Below are positions 16,689 to 26,042 of a DNA stretch of 64,000 bases, one piece after another. The notes under the pieces are model-generated. The model had not been told where the DNA came from. It ran no database searches and saw only the letters and a list, made by a program, of their open reading frames with translations. Both the position numbers and the translations under genes were made by a program. How positions within the stretch are numbered: the stretch's first letter is position 1; each line of letters starts with the position of its first letter. Source of the stretch: JAJDTR01 sp965220415 (GTDB lineage: Bacteria > Poribacteria > WGA-4E > JAJDTR01); NCBI GenBank assembly GCA_965220415.1, contig OZ244829.1, positions 3,286,001-3,350,000 on the forward strand. Direction: 5' to 3'.

Positions 16689-18668
16689 CTACTCTTGCGT
16701 CAGCATTGCCGTAATGGCTTCGGGAAGTTTCACGTGGTTTTTCCTCTCGAATTCGGCAACGCTTTCGTAGTCGTTATGGAACGCAGCGGCGGTATCTATC
16801 CCCATCGCCCCAGCGATGTGGAGATCTGCTTTTGCTTTTTCCCACTCGCCCAAGTGCAACCACGCTTCGCCGCGGTTTTGATAGGCTGTAACAAGGCTGG
16901 GATTCAGTTCTATTGCTTTATTATAGTCTTCAATAGCGCATTTATATTCGCTCGTTCGGAGGTAAACATTACCACGATTGTTGTAGGTCTCAAAGAAACT
17001 AGGGTTCAATTTTATTGCGTTGTCATAATCTTCAATGGCGCGGTTATTCTCCCCTTTGCTGCTGTACGCAATACCGCGATTGTAATAAGCGTTGGCAAAA
17101 TCGGGTTTCAGTTGAATCGCTTTGTTGTAGTCTTTGATTGCAAGGTCAACTTCGCCTTTGCTGTTGTACGTTATACCGCGATTGCTATACGGATCAGCAT
17201 AATCGGGTTTCAGCTCAATCGCCCGGCTAAAGTCTTCAATGGCAAAATCAAACTCACCTATCTTGTGGTAAGCCGATCCGCGATTACTATAAGCAACGGC
17301 GTAATCGGGTTTTAATTCAATCGCTTTGTCGAAGTCTTCAATGGCAAGGTCAAACACACCTCTGTTGCTGTAGAAAATGCCTCGGTAATTGTAGACCTCC
17401 GCGTAGTCCGGCTTCAGTTCTATCGCGGTGTTAAAGTCTTTAATACTGTGTTCAATCTTACCTTTAATGTCGTAAACAAGACCGCGATTGCCATAGGCGC
17501 TGGCAAGATTGGGTTTCAGTTCTATCGCTTTATTGTAGTCTTTGATAGCAAGGTCAAAATTACCTTTGCTCTCGTAAGTTATACCCCGATTGATGTAGGC
17601 GTTAGCATAATCGGGATTTAGCTGAATCGCTCTGTTGAAATCGCTAATGGCAAGATCAACATCGCCTCTTGTTTTATAGGCTCCTCCACGATTATTATAC
17701 GGCTCGGCATAATTAGGGTTTAATTCTATTGCTTTGTTATAGTCTTTGATGGCACGGTCAATATCGCCGTTATGGCCTCTATTGCTGTAAGCTTTTCCAC
17801 GATTGTTATATGCTCCAACATAATCGGGATTTAGTTCTATTGCCTTGTTATAGTTTTTGATGGCACGGTCAAAATCTCGTTGACTCTCGTAAATGATACC
17901 GCGATTGCAATAGGCGGTGTCATAATGAGGATTCAATTGTACTGCTTTGTCATAGTCTTCAATGGCGCGTGCAGCCTCACCTTTATCGCGATAAGCATCA
18001 CCGCGATAGTTATAAGCAAGTGCATCATCTGGTTTGAGTTTTATTCTTTTGTTAAAGTCTTCAATAGCTAGATAGATTTGTCCTTTACTCATGTAAAGTA
18101 CACCGCGATTGATATAGGTCATACTGTAATTAGGATCGAGTTGAATCGCCGTATTAAAATCTTGAATAGCGCGTTCAACTTCGCCTTTACTCCAATAAGC
18201 CGCACCGCGATTGTTATATGCTTCGGTGTAATCGGAATCAAGTTGTATTGCAGTATTAAAATCTTGAATAGCGCGTTCCACCTCACCCTTAAAGCTGTAA
18301 GCGTAACCGCGAAAGTTATACGCTTCGGCAGAATTCGGCTTGAGTTCAATCGTCCTATTAAAGTCGTCGATAGCGTGACCAATCTCCCCTCTGCGCTCGT
18401 AAATGACGCCACGGTTATTGTAGGCATCGGCATAGTTGGGATCAAGCTCAATCGCCTTGTTATAGTCTCTGATGGCGCATTCATCCTCGCCTTTTTGGTC
18501 GTAAACGTAGCCACGAAAGTTATGGGCGGGTGCGTATTTGGGGTTCAGTTTTATTGCCTTGTCGTAGTCTACAATTGCCTCATTGTATCTCTTGTTTACT
18601 AATTCAACATTGCCGCGCTGAAAATGTTCGTAGTAACGCTCATCTCCGTCCATCGATCTGTTATCCAT
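16689..18668 (-). CDS. TPR protein with 18 tandem repeats
   Basis: A 659-residue protein made almost wholly of 18 tetratricopeptide repeats of 34 residues; unit 9 has three extra residues. A typical unit reads AYNNRGVIYERRGE...AIDDFNRTIEL. Many units contain the NRG signature of bacterial and archaeal TPR proteins. The start ATG at 18668 follows GAGGGAAA and overlaps the last codons of the FRG gene by 8 bp, so the two are translationally coupled. No signal peptide is seen. It probably works as a scaffold for protein-protein contacts, perhaps with the FRG protein. Confidence 0.85.
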   Translation of the reverse strand: MDNRSMDGDERYYEHFQRGNVELVNKRYNEAIVDYDKAIKLNPKYAPAHNFRGYVYDQKGEDECAIRDYNKAIELDPNYADAYNNRGVIYERRGEIGHAIDDFNRTIELKPNSAEAYNFRGYAYSFKGEVERAIQDFNTAIQLDSDYTEAYNNRGAAYWSKGEVERAIQDFNTAIQLDPNYSMTYINRGVLYMSKGQIYLAIEDFNKRIKLKPDDALAYNYRGDAYRDKGEAARAIEDYDKAVQLNPHYDTAYCNRGIIYESQRDFDRAIKNYNKAIELNPDYVGAYNNRGKAYSNRGHNGDIDRAIKDYNKAIELNPNYAEPYNNRGGAYKTRGDVDLAISDFNRAIQLNPDYANAYINRGITYESKGNFDLAIKDYNKAIELKPNLASAYGNRGLVYDIKGKIEHSIKDFNTAIELKPDYAEVYNYRGIFYSNRGVFDLAIEDFDKAIELKPDYAVAYSNRGSAYHKIGEFDFAIEDFSRAIELKPDYADPYSNRGITYNSKGEVDLAIKDYNKAIQLKPDFANAYYNRGIAYSSKGENNRAIEDYDNAIKLNPSFFETYNNRGNVYLRTSEYKCAIEDYNKAIELNPSLVTAYQNRGEAWLHLGEWEKAKADLHIAGAMGIDTAAAFHNDYESVAEFERKNHVKLPEAITAMLTQE

Positions 18669-19437
18669 GGTGATTTCCCTCAGAATTTGATTCAACAAGT
18701 GTTAAATTATATGGTTGTACATGAGAGTTTCTTTCAAAAAAACCGAGAAGATCGGAAAATAGAGTTTTTTCGGATATCCCTATTATTGCCAATTCTGCTC
18801 GCACTTTGGCTTTATGTTCGGCGGGAACGACGATTTCTTGAATAGTCATTTCTCCATCCATTTCGGGCAAACCGAAAAGAAATACCGATTGTTGCATGGT
18901 CATGCGCTCGGTGTCCACGGTTCGGTTGTCCAAAGTGGGTGCCCAAAGATACCATTGTTCCTGATTAACATGAAAAAAGGATTTCAGTTCTCGCTGGAGC
19001 GCTCCAATTGTGTTTATCTCCTCAATTGTCTCTGTGTCATGTTCCAACATGATCACCTTGCCCTGAATATTATCACTAGCGCATGCAAACCAAAGGGCAA
19101 CCAATGGGTTGAAGGTAAAATCAATCAATCCTGTAGCGACCCTGTTATGCTGCAAATGTGCCATACACTCTAGCGGGTATAGGTCTCTATATGTAGATGG
19201 GTATCTTAGTTTAATCTCATCGATGATTTGTAGGAGGTAATTCTGCCACAAGTAAAACAACAAGTCAGAAGGATAATTGCGACCATATTGTCCTTTCAAG
19301 CGACGAAAAGCGCTACTATTTACTTTCCACTTTTCATTTTCGTGTCCTCTATAGAGATAGGTCTTTTCCGAGTGGGTAATATCGTTTATTTGCCTAATGT
19401 AGTCCTCTAGATTGGAAATTTCAATCGGTTTGTCCAT
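18661..19437 (-). CDS. FRG domain-containing protein
   Basis: A 258-residue protein. The FRG signatures are YLYRGHENEKWKVNSSAFRRL near residues 27-47 and HLQHNRVATGLIDFTFNPLVALWFA near residues 93-117, the latter matching the family pattern of H...TxLxDxTxNPxxALxFA. FRG proteins are widespread, mostly uncharacterised, and often sit in accessory or defence-like loci. It forms an operon with the 18-TPR protein, whose start overlaps its stop. No clear ribosome site precedes the ATG at 19437. Confidence 0.78.
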   Translation of the reverse strand: MDKPIEISNLEDYIRQINDITHSEKTYLYRGHENEKWKVNSSAFRRLKGQYGRNYPSDLLFYLWQNYLLQIIDEIKLRYPSTYRDLYPLECMAHLQHNRVATGLIDFTFNPLVALWFACASDNIQGKVIMLEHDTETIEEINTIGALQRELKSFFHVNQEQWYLWAPTLDNRTVDTERMTMQQSVFLFGLPEMDGEMTIQEIVVPAEHKAKVRAELAIIGISEKTLFSDLLGFFERNSHVQPYNLTLVESNSEGNHHG

Positions 19438-19634
19438 ACGTTAGTCTGCCAGTTTCATGCTTCAATATAAAGCGTAGGATTCAAGCTAAATGCCGTACGC
19501 TAAGCTTAGTCCAAAGTCCCAATTCTCTTGATACCTGTTTGAATCGCGGATTATCATAGGTCACGTAGTTTTACGGATAAAAAGGGCACTACAAGGATGA
19601 GACGCATTAAATCCGTGCTTCAGAGGTGCAATCC

Positions 19635-20807
19635 TCAACGCTCCACTACCCAATTCTCGCGGCCGGCATACTGCTCGTCATAAACCCGCTGATTCAGCTC
19701 CAAGCCAAGCCCCGGCGTATCGGGAACGCTGAAAGCGCCATCCTCGAAAATAAACCCCGATGTATCGATGACATCGCTGGTGAGGGTCGCACACTCTCCG
19801 TAGAGGAAGTTCGGAATCGCCTTGCCAAGCTGAAAACTCAGAAAAAGCCCGAGCAGCGACGACCAGTTGTGCGGCGCGCACATCACGCCGTGTTCGCCTG
19901 CCATCTTGGAGAGCCGCCGCCAGCCGGTGATGCCAAGCGCACGAATGTCGTGTTGGATAACATCCAGCACGCCCTCCTCAAAGAACGGGGTATAGAACTC
20001 CAGCGGCTCACGGGACCGCGACTCGCCGTCGGCGATAAAGGTCTTCAGGTTCCGTTCCTTGATAGCCGCTTTCAGATTGCGGTACGCCTCAACCTCCTCC
20101 TCAAACATCTCCTCTATCCAGAAAACACCCGCATCGCTTGTCGCATCGAGGAAAGCGACGGTCTCGTCATACGTGTAGCCGTTATTCGCATCGACGTGGA
20201 TAGTGAAATCGTCGCCGGCAATCCCCCGCATAATTTTGACAACCTCAATGTCCCGCTTCAAACCCTCGTCGTGATCCATGAGGAAACATCCGCGTCCAAT
20301 CTTCATCTTGCACGCCCGAAAGCCGTTCCGCACGCTGCTTTCGGCATCTTCCTCTATGCGTTTCAGCCCCGCCTCTTTCGAGTCGTACAGGAGATCGTTG
20401 AAGTAGATGGTGCTGTCGTAAACCGGCAGCCAATCCGCATAACTCCGGTCGCCGATAAGCTGGTACACCGGTTTACCGAGTATCTTGCCGATAGAGTCCC
20501 ACAGGGCGTTTTCAAGTCCTCTGAACTCGTCGGAGACGCCCGTCACCGGGTCGAGCAGATCAAACGGACTACGATTCAAGGCGCGCTGCCCGACCTCCGC
20601 CTCCGCGCGTCCGACGCCCCATCCCAGTGTCCCGTCGCTAAGGTGGATGCGGATGACGCCTTCCTCCCACTTCCAGTTCGGCTCGGGATAGATTATCTCT
20701 TCCGCCCGAGAGTTGGTACCGATTTCGGGGCGGTCTACTTTCAACCTCACCTGTTCAATCTTCGTGATTCTGATATCTCGCGGATAATCTTCTGCGCTCA
20801 TGCCCAT
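19635..20807 (-). CDS. Mandelate racemase/muconate lactonizing enzyme family protein
   Basis: A 390-residue enolase-superfamily enzyme. It has a capping N-terminal domain and a barrel with a KMKIG motif near residue 167, HVDANNGYT as the first metal ligand, WIEEMFEEE as the second, a DGESRS strand as the third, and a His in APHNW. Members abstract a proton alpha to a carboxylate; many dehydrate sugar acids. AAGGAG lies 8 bp upstream of the ATG. It is 19 bp downstream of an epimerase-like gene on the same strand, so both likely serve one sugar pathway. Confidence 0.88.
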   Translation of the reverse strand: MGMSAEDYPRDIRITKIEQVRLKVDRPEIGTNSRAEEIIYPEPNWKWEEGVIRIHLSDGTLGWGVGRAEAEVGQRALNRSPFDLLDPVTGVSDEFRGLENALWDSIGKILGKPVYQLIGDRSYADWLPVYDSTIYFNDLLYDSKEAGLKRIEEDAESSVRNGFRACKMKIGRGCFLMDHDEGLKRDIEVVKIMRGIAGDDFTIHVDANNGYTYDETVAFLDATSDAGVFWIEEMFEEEVEAYRNLKAAIKERNLKTFIADGESRSREPLEFYTPFFEEGVLDVIQHDIRALGITGWRRLSKMAGEHGVMCAPHNWSSLLGLFLSFQLGKAIPNFLYGECATLTSDVIDTSGFIFEDGAFSVPDTPGLGLELNQRVYDEQYAGRENWVVER

Positions 20808-20826
20808 CTATGGACTCCTTTGCGTA

Positions 20827-21885
20827 TCACGCTTTGCCCCATCGAACTCCGGTTGGAATGATGTCTACGTCCTCGCCGCGCCGCATGGCTTCGGCTGTAT
20901 CCAGGACACTCTTCAAATCGTGCTCAGGCCGGTAACCCAGCAGCGTCTTAATCTTGGTGAGGTCGAGTTCGAAGTAGTTTGAACTCGACACTCTGGCGTC
21001 GACATAGTCCAAGTTGTACCGCTCGGAGAGGTAGGGTACCGCCTCCTCCCACTTGAACAGCGCCGCCCCGCCAAGTGTGAACTCCTCGCCGAGTGCCTCA
21101 TCCCTCTCGATCCCCAAAACCAGCCCCTGCACAATGTCACGCACATCCGCAAACTGCTGTTTGTACGGCGTCCCGTTTGGGTTGCGGGTTAGCAGGAACT
21201 TTTCCTCGCCGGTCCAAAGTGACTTGACGGTCTCAATCATCTCCCGTTCCTCCGCGTCATCTCCCGTTTCGTCTTTGACGCGATTGTAAGTCGGACTGAA
21301 TAGGAAAAGCCCCGGCAAACCGTCGTCATTTAGAAACTCGCCCGGTTCAATCACGGTTGCGAAACGGAAAACGGTTGTCGGCACGCCGTACTGAATGCGA
21401 TAACTCATGCTCAACTCCTCGCCAATCCACTTGGTCAAGAAGTACGGCATGTTTTTATAGCGGCTGACCATATCCTCCGTGATAGGCTCCTCGAAATAGC
21501 GTCCCTTTTCGCCCAAACGCCAATAGATTGCCTCCGTGCAGGCATAAACGAAACGGTGAAGATTGGGACGGTCGGTGCGGATACACTCCAATATGTTGAG
21601 TGTTCCCATCCCGTTGATGTCTAGATATTGCAGGTTGTCAAAGGGTCCCATGAATGCGGCGGCGAGATGATAGATGGCGTCCACTCCGTCCACGGCGCGT
21701 TTCACGTCGTCGAGGTTTCGCAGATCGCCGACAACGGTTTCCACCCGATTGTATTCGTCAAGTTTGTGCGCGCGGCTGGCGTCGGCGGGGTAGACGAAAC
21801 TACGGATATCGTGCCCCTTTTCCAACAGACGTTTGGCGAGATTCGCGCCAATCCGCCCCGTCCCGCCGGTAATCAGTATCTTCAT
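20827..21885 (-). CDS. NAD-dependent epimerase/dehydratase (extended SDR)
   Basis: A 352-residue protein. The NAD-binding motif is TGGTGRIGANL at residues 6-16, and the YxxxK catalytic pair is in PYFLTKWIGE near residue 148. A YACTEA segment corresponds to the catalytic Ser/Thr strand. Such enzymes modify sugars or sugar nucleotides in the cytoplasm. GGGAGGAG precedes the ATG. It is the first gene of a two-gene unit with the enolase-superfamily enzyme downstream. Confidence 0.88.
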   Translation of the reverse strand: MKILITGGTGRIGANLAKRLLEKGHDIRSFVYPADASRAHKLDEYNRVETVVGDLRNLDDVKRAVDGVDAIYHLAAAFMGPFDNLQYLDINGMGTLNILECIRTDRPNLHRFVYACTEAIYWRLGEKGRYFEEPITEDMVSRYKNMPYFLTKWIGEELSMSYRIQYGVPTTVFRFATVIEPGEFLNDDGLPGLFLFSPTYNRVKDETGDDAEEREMIETVKSLWTGEEKFLLTRNPNGTPYKQQFADVRDIVQGLVLGIERDEALGEEFTLGGAALFKWEEAVPYLSERYNLDYVDARVSSSNYFELDLTKIKTLLGYRPEHDLKSVLDTAEAMRRGEDVDIIPTGVRWGKA

Positions 21886-21998
21886 TATGAGTGCTCCTCC
21901 CGGTTGCGTTGTAATTCGTGAAAGAGTTCGCTGCCTATGGACGGATTATAGCAGGTCTCGCGGGAAATGTAAATCTGGAGATCGACTGCGTGTCTTTT

Positions 21999-22022
21999 GT
22001 AGGAGCGACCTCCCGGTCGCGA
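21999..22022. repeat. REP palindrome, CGGGAGG variant
   Basis: GTAGGAGCGACCTCCCGGTC followed by GCGA is the inverse orientation of the copies at 22351-22377 and 22473-22499. The stem is GCGACC/GGTCGC and the loop is TCCC. Confidence 0.7.
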
Positions 22023-22411
22023 TAATCCTTTGTGGATATCCTAGTCTGCAGTTTCGCGATCAGGAGATAAGCTCTATCGCGCGAAGATCTTTATAGGAAC
22101 GCTATTAATCGCTATAGGGATTGGCTATCAGGATCTTCTATCGCCTTCGCTAATCACTCAGTTGATTGTTCGTTATTCACTCGATTGATTCTTAATCAAT
22201 TGGTTGATCGCTCCTACGGAGGTTGATTACTTAGCTAATCGCGACCGGGAGAAAAGTCCTATCGCAGGATTTACTATCGCGCGCGCTATTCGCTTGCTTG
22301 ATCTCCATATTCAGTCGCTTGATCTCCTACAGAGGAGGATCACTTAGGCAATCGCGACCGGGAGGTCGCTCCTACAGCGGAGGATTACCTATTCGATCGA
22401 GACCGGGAGGA

Positions 22412-22447
22412 GGATCTCTATCGCGCGCGCTATTCGCTTGCTTGATC
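22412..22447 (+). repeat. S element copy interrupting a REP
   Basis: Starts GGATCTCTATCGC and ends GCTTGATC. It follows CGAGACCGGGAGGA, the left arm and loop of a REP, and is itself followed by TCCTACAG, the REP foot, so it occupies the right half of that hairpin. Confidence 0.7.
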
Positions 22448-22550
22448 TCCTACAGAGGAGGATCGCTTAGGCAATCGCGACCGGGAGGTCGCTCCTACAG
22501 AAGACGGTGGGGCACACCGTAGATTGCACTGTCAAAGCAACGTGGTCTCC

Positions 22551-23033
22551 CTATTCCATCTCGAATTTGCACCACCAATACGGGTAATCCTTCGCTGCCT
22601 TCGCCAGTCCGCTCCGCACAGGATTCTCGTAACAGTATCGAATAATGGCGTTCAACGATTCCTCCTGCCGAATGCCGTGTTCGTAATAAGCCGCCTGCCA
22701 GAGCGAACCACTGCGTCCCAAGATGATGTTAATTTGCTTCGCCGTGAAATTCTTGAAGGCCTTAATGAGTCTCGAAAGAGTCTGATTATCGCCAAGTTGA
22801 ATGACCGTATGAATATGATCCGGCATTACGATGAGACAAAACCATTTGCACCGCCCATTAGTTTCGAGCCAGTCTAAGGTTTCAAAGATTATGTTTGCAA
22901 TCTTCCCGTTGGCAAGAAGCGGTTTTCTGCCAATTGTCGACAGCGTAACGGAGTAGTAGGCACCCGGAATCGAGTGTCTGCCTTTCCGCAACTGTCGGTG
23001 TCCTCGTTTCACAATGTCCGTCGGAGTTTTCAT
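22551..23033 (-). CDS. REP-associated tyrosine transposase (RAYT), copy 1
   Basis: A 160-residue IS200/Y1-type HUH transposase-like protein. The metal-binding His pair is in VMPDHIHTVIQL near residue 90, and the likely nucleophile Tyr is in the AAYYEHGIRQEESLNA or YCYENPVRSGL region, typical of RAYT proteins. Such proteins bind and cut hairpin REP sequences that carry a GTAG foot. Both flanks hold REPs of the GCGACCGGGAGGTCGC variant, which is the expected arrangement. It is about 60% like the copy at 39905-40378 by eye. Confidence 0.88.
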   Translation of the reverse strand: MKTPTDIVKRGHRQLRKGRHSIPGAYYSVTLSTIGRKPLLANGKIANIIFETLDWLETNGRCKWFCLIVMPDHIHTVIQLGDNQTLSRLIKAFKNFTAKQINIILGRSGSLWQAAYYEHGIRQEESLNAIIRYCYENPVRSGLAKAAKDYPYWWCKFEME

Positions 23034-23334
23034 GGTTAGCTGAAAGGGTTTTCGATTGTCATGTCTCTGCTATTTCCGCGCGAAATCGGAAGTCAAGGGA
23101 TCCAGAAAAGGTTAATTTCCACCGGAAAGACAACGTCACAGAAAAAATAGCCACAGGCAATCGCGACCGGGAGGAGGATCTCTATCGCAGGATATACTAT
23201 CGCGCGCGCTATTCGCTTGCTTGATCTCCTTATTCAGGTCGCTTGATCTCCAACAGAGGAGGATTGCCTGGCCAATCGCGACCGGGAGGTCGCTCCTACA
23301 GGGGATGGGGATATCGGGTTTAACGCATCTGTGC
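23034..23334. other. Gene-free stretch with REP and S units
   Basis: It holds a REP interrupted by an S element (23162-23226) and an intact REP (23275-23300) upstream of the second enolase-superfamily gene. No gene is seen. Confidence 0.65.
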
Positions 23335-24483
23335 CTACTCGTAGACGACGGTATCAACTTGATGGTGCTTGATATAATCCCAATCCATCTCCACGCCAAG
23401 CCCCGGCCCCTGTGGCACCGGCACATGACCGTTTTTGTCGATGTTCTCGAGTTCGTCGGTAAATTCGGGCGGTCGGATGGGCGCTTTCGTCTGGCGAATC
23501 TTGGGGTTCAACAGTCCGAGTTCGTAATAGTTCGTGTTGCGGACGGCAGCAATGCAGTGCCGGTGCGCCAAGCCTCCGCCGTGGAACTCCACATCTATCC
23601 CAAAACCTTCCGCCGCGTGCGCCACCTTCATGGCGCCGGTAATCCCGCCGTCTTCGTAGGTACCCGTGCGCACGAAATCGGTGCCGCCGTTCGCGATAAA
23701 GTCGACGTGGTGCTCCAGACCGAAAACGTGCTCCGTCTGCAACAGCGGCGTGTTGATAAACTCCCGCAATTTCTTATGTCCGAATATCGACACGCCGCCG
23801 TCTTTATAGGGATCTTCCAGCCAGAAAAAGTTTGCCGCATCGCAGGCTTTGCCCACCTTGAGCGCGGCCGCCCAGGTTTCATATTCGCATGCCGGATCGA
23901 GCATCAGGTCCATCCGATCCCCCACGCGCTTCCCGACCTCGAGCACATTTGCCACCTCACGCTCGATCGGCGCATTCCCCCAGCCGTGAATTTTGAAGGC
24001 GCGGTACCCCAGTTCGCTGCACTGTTCCGCAAAGTCGGCGAAGTCTTGGGGCGTGCTAAGCCCGCCGTTCTCGTCGCCGTGGTAGGTGCTTGCGTAGGCG
24101 GGAATGGTTTCCTTGTAACCGCCGAGAAGTTGGTAAATCGGTGCGCCGAGCGCCTTGCCCGCGAAATCCCACAACGCCACATCAACCGAGCTGATAGCCG
24201 TGCGGTCGGTGTGGCGCAGCCCGCGTTTCAGGTCGTTGTAGATTTTCTCGCGATGGAACGGGTTTTTGCCCAGTAGATAGCCTACGACACTGCCGGACAA
24301 CCGCCCGCCGTCGGATTCGCCGATGACCCCGGTGTTCGTATGAATCCGAAGAATTGAGGGACGCATCTTGAGGACGCTACCCTTTTCGTAGACCGTGTTG
24401 AACCCGTTGTAATCGGTTCCCATGTCCTGAATCTCGTGTTCGTAAACCACAACTTCGATTTTCGTTATCTTTGGGTCTGCCAT
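23335..24483 (-). CDS. Mandelate racemase/muconate lactonizing enzyme family protein
   Basis: A 382-residue enolase-superfamily enzyme that is only distantly like the one at 19635-20807. It has a KIHGW motif near residue 165 (one catalytic Lys region), MLDPACEY and WLEDPY as metal-ligand strands, QTEHVFG as the third, and a GGGLAH region near residue 312 with a candidate base His. The most likely role is dehydration or epimerisation of a sugar acid. AGGAG lies 9 bp before the ATG. It stands alone between repeat-rich gaps. Confidence 0.86.
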   Translation of the reverse strand: MADPKITKIEVVVYEHEIQDMGTDYNGFNTVYEKGSVLKMRPSILRIHTNTGVIGESDGGRLSGSVVGYLLGKNPFHREKIYNDLKRGLRHTDRTAISSVDVALWDFAGKALGAPIYQLLGGYKETIPAYASTYHGDENGGLSTPQDFADFAEQCSELGYRAFKIHGWGNAPIEREVANVLEVGKRVGDRMDLMLDPACEYETWAAALKVGKACDAANFFWLEDPYKDGGVSIFGHKKLREFINTPLLQTEHVFGLEHHVDFIANGGTDFVRTGTYEDGGITGAMKVAHAAEGFGIDVEFHGGGLAHRHCIAAVRNTNYYELGLLNPKIRQTKAPIRPPEFTDELENIDKNGHVPVPQGPGLGVEMDWDYIKHHQVDTVVYE

Positions 24484-24863
24484 TGGGAATTGCTCCTGAT
24501 TGGTGATAGGGTTGTGTGATGGATAGTCACCGAGAAACAGTGACCAGTAGTCAGTGGCTAGTGGCCAGTAAAGAAACGGAGAATTAGTCCGTAGGTTGGG
24601 TTGAGCGGAACACTAACAATCACACGCCTTCGGAGAGCGGTGGCCCCTGGGCCCGATGTTGCTTGAAGTGTCCAAACGTGTAGTGAAACCCAACCTTAAT
24701 AACACGTGCAGCGGTTTACTTGAGTGTTGGGTTTCACTATTACTGTCTCGTACGCCAGTTCACTTGAGAAATTGCATACCATTTGCTTTGATGTGATATG
24801 CATATTGCCGTTCAACCCAACCTACATAAATCTGGGGCTTTTAAAGGCTGGTAAGATCTCTCT

Positions 24864-25012
24864 CAAGTAACACTCCACATTGCACTCCTCTGGAGCGCGG
24901 AAATTTGGACATATCGTATTCTATTGACACTGAAGATCTCTATCGCACTCGCTATTCACTCGTTTGATCCTCTGGATCGAGGAAAGGGACTCCGACCAGA
25001 AAGTGTTACTTG
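24864..25012 (+). repeat. M1 element (CAAGTAACACT ends) with nested S unit
   Basis: Ends are CAAGTAACACT on the left and AGTGTTACTTG on the right, an 11-bp inverted pair. The middle keeps a CTCCTCTGGAG hairpin. An S unit (24934-24969) occupies the spot where other copies have the second CTCC/GGAG hairpin. It encodes nothing, so it resembles a MITE. Confidence 0.7.
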
Positions 25013-25161
25013 CTGAATGAATTATTCCGACAGGGATACTGGCGCGCTATCAATCAACTGAGTGAATAGCGAAGGCGATAGTTTGTCCTAGTCGTTATAC
25101 ACTACCTTGATCTCTACTCGTTCATCCGAACATCGTGGGCGTTTTCAAAGGCTGGTGGGCA

Positions 25162-25200
25162 GGGAATCTCTATCGCAGTCACTTTTCATGTCCTTTGATC
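25162..25200 (+). repeat. S element copy in a GGTGGGC palindrome
   Basis: It runs from GGGAATCTCTATCGCAG to CCTTTGATC and is followed by CCACCCTAC, the right foot of the GGTGGGC...GCCCACCCTAC palindrome. The left arm GGCTGGTGGGCAG stands just before it. Confidence 0.6.
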
Positions 25201-25283
25201 CCACCCTACAAGTTGCTCAACCCAACCGACATGGCGCCAAGCAGGACGGTGGGCGGTGCCCACCCTACAAGACGCTACATGGC

Positions 25284-26042
25284 TCAATAAAGGCTCATGA
25301 GACGTTCGGCGCCGGGGATCCGTTTCCGTTCAAATTCCGGAGTAATCCAACGTGCTAGCGATGGTCTGCCCGGATTTCGGTAGGCGTACACCACCGTCCA
25401 CCGCGTGTCGCTGTTTGCGCGCCTCGGACTGACCGCGTGCGCGGCGTGCGTCCACATCAAGGCGACCGTTCCCGCCGGCGCAGACAGGTCTTGAATCTCC
25501 AGCGGTTCCCCCATCACGGGGTGTGTCTTTCCCGCCATCCAGCCCGTCTTGAGCGCCTCGTCCGTGTCAGCCTTAATTTTTGCGTCGCGGTAGTGGTGGC
25601 TGCCCGGTACCGCTTTCAAGCCGCCGTCGTCAACCTCAAACCCGTTGACGTAGAAGAAGATGCGCACAAATCCCAAGCTGGGATCGTCATCGGCGTACTC
25701 GTGACTGTGCCAATGCGAGCCTCCGTTGCCGCCCGGGCGGTTGAGGGTCACGCAGTGGTCAAATCGGATCTCCTCGCCAAGGACTCTTCGCGCCAAGTCG
25801 AGCATCTGTGGATGGGGAATGAGGCTCTCCAGATAGGCGTCGTACTCCGCCGCAAAGCGGTTGGGTTCGTGACCTTCGACGGCGGACGGTACCAAATCTT
25901 GAATGTGCGATAGCGACGCCGTCAGTCGCTCGCAAGCCTCCGGCGTCAGGATGCCGGGCAGGAGAATGTGCCCGTCTTTGTCCAAGAGGGCTTTCTCCTG
26001 TTCGCCAAATTCGTAAGGTTGAAATATGGGGGAATGTGCCAT
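25284..26042 (-). CDS. Phytanoyl-CoA dioxygenase (PhyH) family protein, copy 1
   Basis: A 252-residue protein with the double-stranded beta-helix layout of Fe(II)/2-oxoglutarate oxygenases. The VPGSHHYRD strand and the C-terminal HAVSPRRANSDTRW segment carry family residues. The usual first metal motif HxD reads WHSHEY here, so the Asp is replaced by His, as in the neighbouring paralogue. Enzymes of this family hydroxylate diverse small molecules. The weak ribosome site leaves the ATG at 26042 slightly uncertain. It is about 80% identical to 26489-27247 by eye. Confidence 0.82.
   Translation of the reverse strand: MAHSPIFQPYEFGEQEKALLDKDGHILLPGILTPEACERLTASLSHIQDLVPSAVEGHEPNRFAAEYDAYLESLIPHPQMLDLARRVLGEEIRFDHCVTLNRPGGNGGSHWHSHEYADDDPSLGFVRIFFYVNGFEVDDGGLKAVPGSHHYRDAKIKADTDEALKTGWMAGKTHPVMGEPLEIQDLSAPAGTVALMWTHAAHAVSPRRANSDTRWTVVYAYRNPGRPSLARWITPEFERKRIPGAERLMSLY

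Larger units (their letters stand above)
21930..22550. other. Gene-free stretch filled with REP palindromes and S units
   Basis: No gene is seen here. It holds REP palindromes of the CGGGAGGTCGC variant at about 21999-22022, 22351-22377 and 22473-22499, one broken copy (22241-22256, then AAAAGTCC), and S units at about 22131-22168, 22265-22310 and 22412-22447. Several S units follow directly on the GGGAGG loop of a REP. The next gene is a RAYT. Confidence 0.7.
24484..25283. other. Gene-free repeat cluster
   Basis: No gene is seen in these 800 bp. They hold a GTAGGTTGGGTTGA/TCAACCCAACCTAC pair (about 24590-24835), an M1 element with an S unit inside it (24864-25012), a reverse S unit (about 25040-25085), a forward S unit (25162-25200), and a GGTGGGC palindrome (25248-25268). 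Confidence 0.65.

Noticed and set aside
19626..20861. Long open frame (411 codons) on the + strand
   Set aside because: It lies opposite the enolase-superfamily gene at 19635-20807, which has clear motifs and a ribosome site; the + frame has no family features.
22131..22310. S units as CRISPR repeats
   Set aside because: The units are dispersed through the window, lie inside other repeats and are not separated by regular unique spacers.
23221..24276. Open frame of 351 codons on the + strand
   Set aside because: It is a shadow of the second enolase-superfamily gene (23335-24483).
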